Shown here piece after piece: positions 5,858-6,101 of a stretch of DNA of 6,101 nucleotides (positions within the stretch are counted from its first letter, which is position 1; each line of letters begins with the position of its first letter). The DNA is from Comamonadaceae bacterium (GTDB taxonomy: Bacteria; Pseudomonadota; Gammaproteobacteria; Burkholderiales; Burkholderiaceae). Location of the stretch: positions 1-6,101 of the forward strand of contig CANNNB010000148.1 of the NCBI GenBank assembly GCA_947505995.1, given 5' to 3'. The notes under the pieces are model-generated. The model worked only from the letters and a program-made list of their open reading frames with translations. It had not been told where the DNA came from and made no database searches. The position numbers were made by a program, and so were the translations under genes.

Positions 5858-6101
5858 GTGTGAAGCCCACCGATAAGCCGGATTCTGTGCATTGAAGTTG
5901 CCTTCAATGTGACCGCCATTAATCTGGGCCGAGGGTTGCCCACCCGGCTCGATGCTACCTACCCGCACACTCTCCGGAACCAGATCAACGTGTGCCTATT
6001 TGGTATTGCTGCGCGTAGAGATTGCCCGTTTCACCCGAACTGAATCGGCTCGTCTCTGTTGCTCTAATCCTCACCTTGGTGCCTTGCGGCCTTTCGGTGG
6101 A
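5858..6101 (-). ncRNA. rnpB: RNase P RNA (class A), 3' part; 5' end outside the window
   Basis: Catalytic RNA of RNase P, which trims the 5' leader of tRNA precursors. Read leftward, landmark segments appear in the right order: ACAGAGACGAG, GGGTGAAACGG, ACCAAATAGG (J15 region), GCGGGTAGG, AGATTAATGGCGGTCAC, and the highly conserved 3' end CAGAATCCGGCTTATCGG. The P18 hairpin is clear: an 8-bp stem with a GCAA tetraloop (5890-5909). The mature 3' end should lie near 5858-5861. The right edge of the window falls at TCCAC of the 5' conserved region, so roughly 70 nt of the 5' part are missing from view. The P12-P14 region is compact, as in other betaproteobacterial RNAs I recall, and P12 looks reduced to about 4 bp (CCGA/TCGG, around 6034-6047). 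It is convergent with the iscR-like gene. Confidence 0.95.

Noticed and set aside
5758..5943. A 61-residue minus-strand open frame.
   Set aside because: It spans the terminator and the 3' end of rnpB; the RNA gene and hairpins explain the sequence.
5858..6101. The compact P13/P14 part of RNase P RNA as a novel deletion.
   Set aside because: Other betaproteobacterial RNase P RNAs, as I recall them, are similarly compact there, so only the short P12 is noted.

Overview
The window looks like chromosomal housekeeping DNA from a betaproteobacterium, most likely Burkholderiales of the Comamonadaceae type; a freshwater genus such as Limnohabitans or Rhodoferax is a guess. The grounds are the order dapF - DUF484 - xerC, a compact beta-type RNase P RNA, and an IscR-like protein whose C-terminal tail (with an NSVFAL motif) resembles the tail I recall from comamonad IscR. 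I see no insertion sequence, phage gene, CRISPR array or tRNA. The interest lies in two proteins that keep their nucleic-acid-binding parts but have lost the residues that define their families' activity.

Left part (55-2654, minus strand): a tight operon read right to left. It holds dapF (diaminopimelate epimerase; lysine and peptidoglycan precursor), a DUF484/GAF-like protein, and xerC (chromosome dimer resolution). Gaps are 14 and 3 nt. The last 54 bases downstream of xerC hold nothing I can name.

Middle part (2655-5091): a 55-bp divergent region separates dapF from a plus-strand pair. This region has a mirror-symmetric layout: an 8-bp inverted repeat containing GATAAT lies exactly 6 bp from each start codon. 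The first gene of the pair encodes a Nudix hydrolase fused to a LACTB2-like metallo-beta-lactamase-fold domain. Fifteen nt later comes a protein with a normal S4 RNA-binding domain followed by an RsuA/RluB-type pseudouridine synthase domain whose catalytic motifs are all altered. Together they could be a small RNA- or nucleotide-handling unit; that is inference.

Right part (5092-6101): a 142-bp regulatory gap with repeats leads to an IscR/Rrf2 regulator that contains no cysteine at all, so it cannot hold the usual Cys3His [2Fe-2S] cluster. No isc genes follow it. It ends in two hairpins and faces the 3' part of rnpB, the RNase P RNA, which is transcribed leftward and runs off the right edge of the window.
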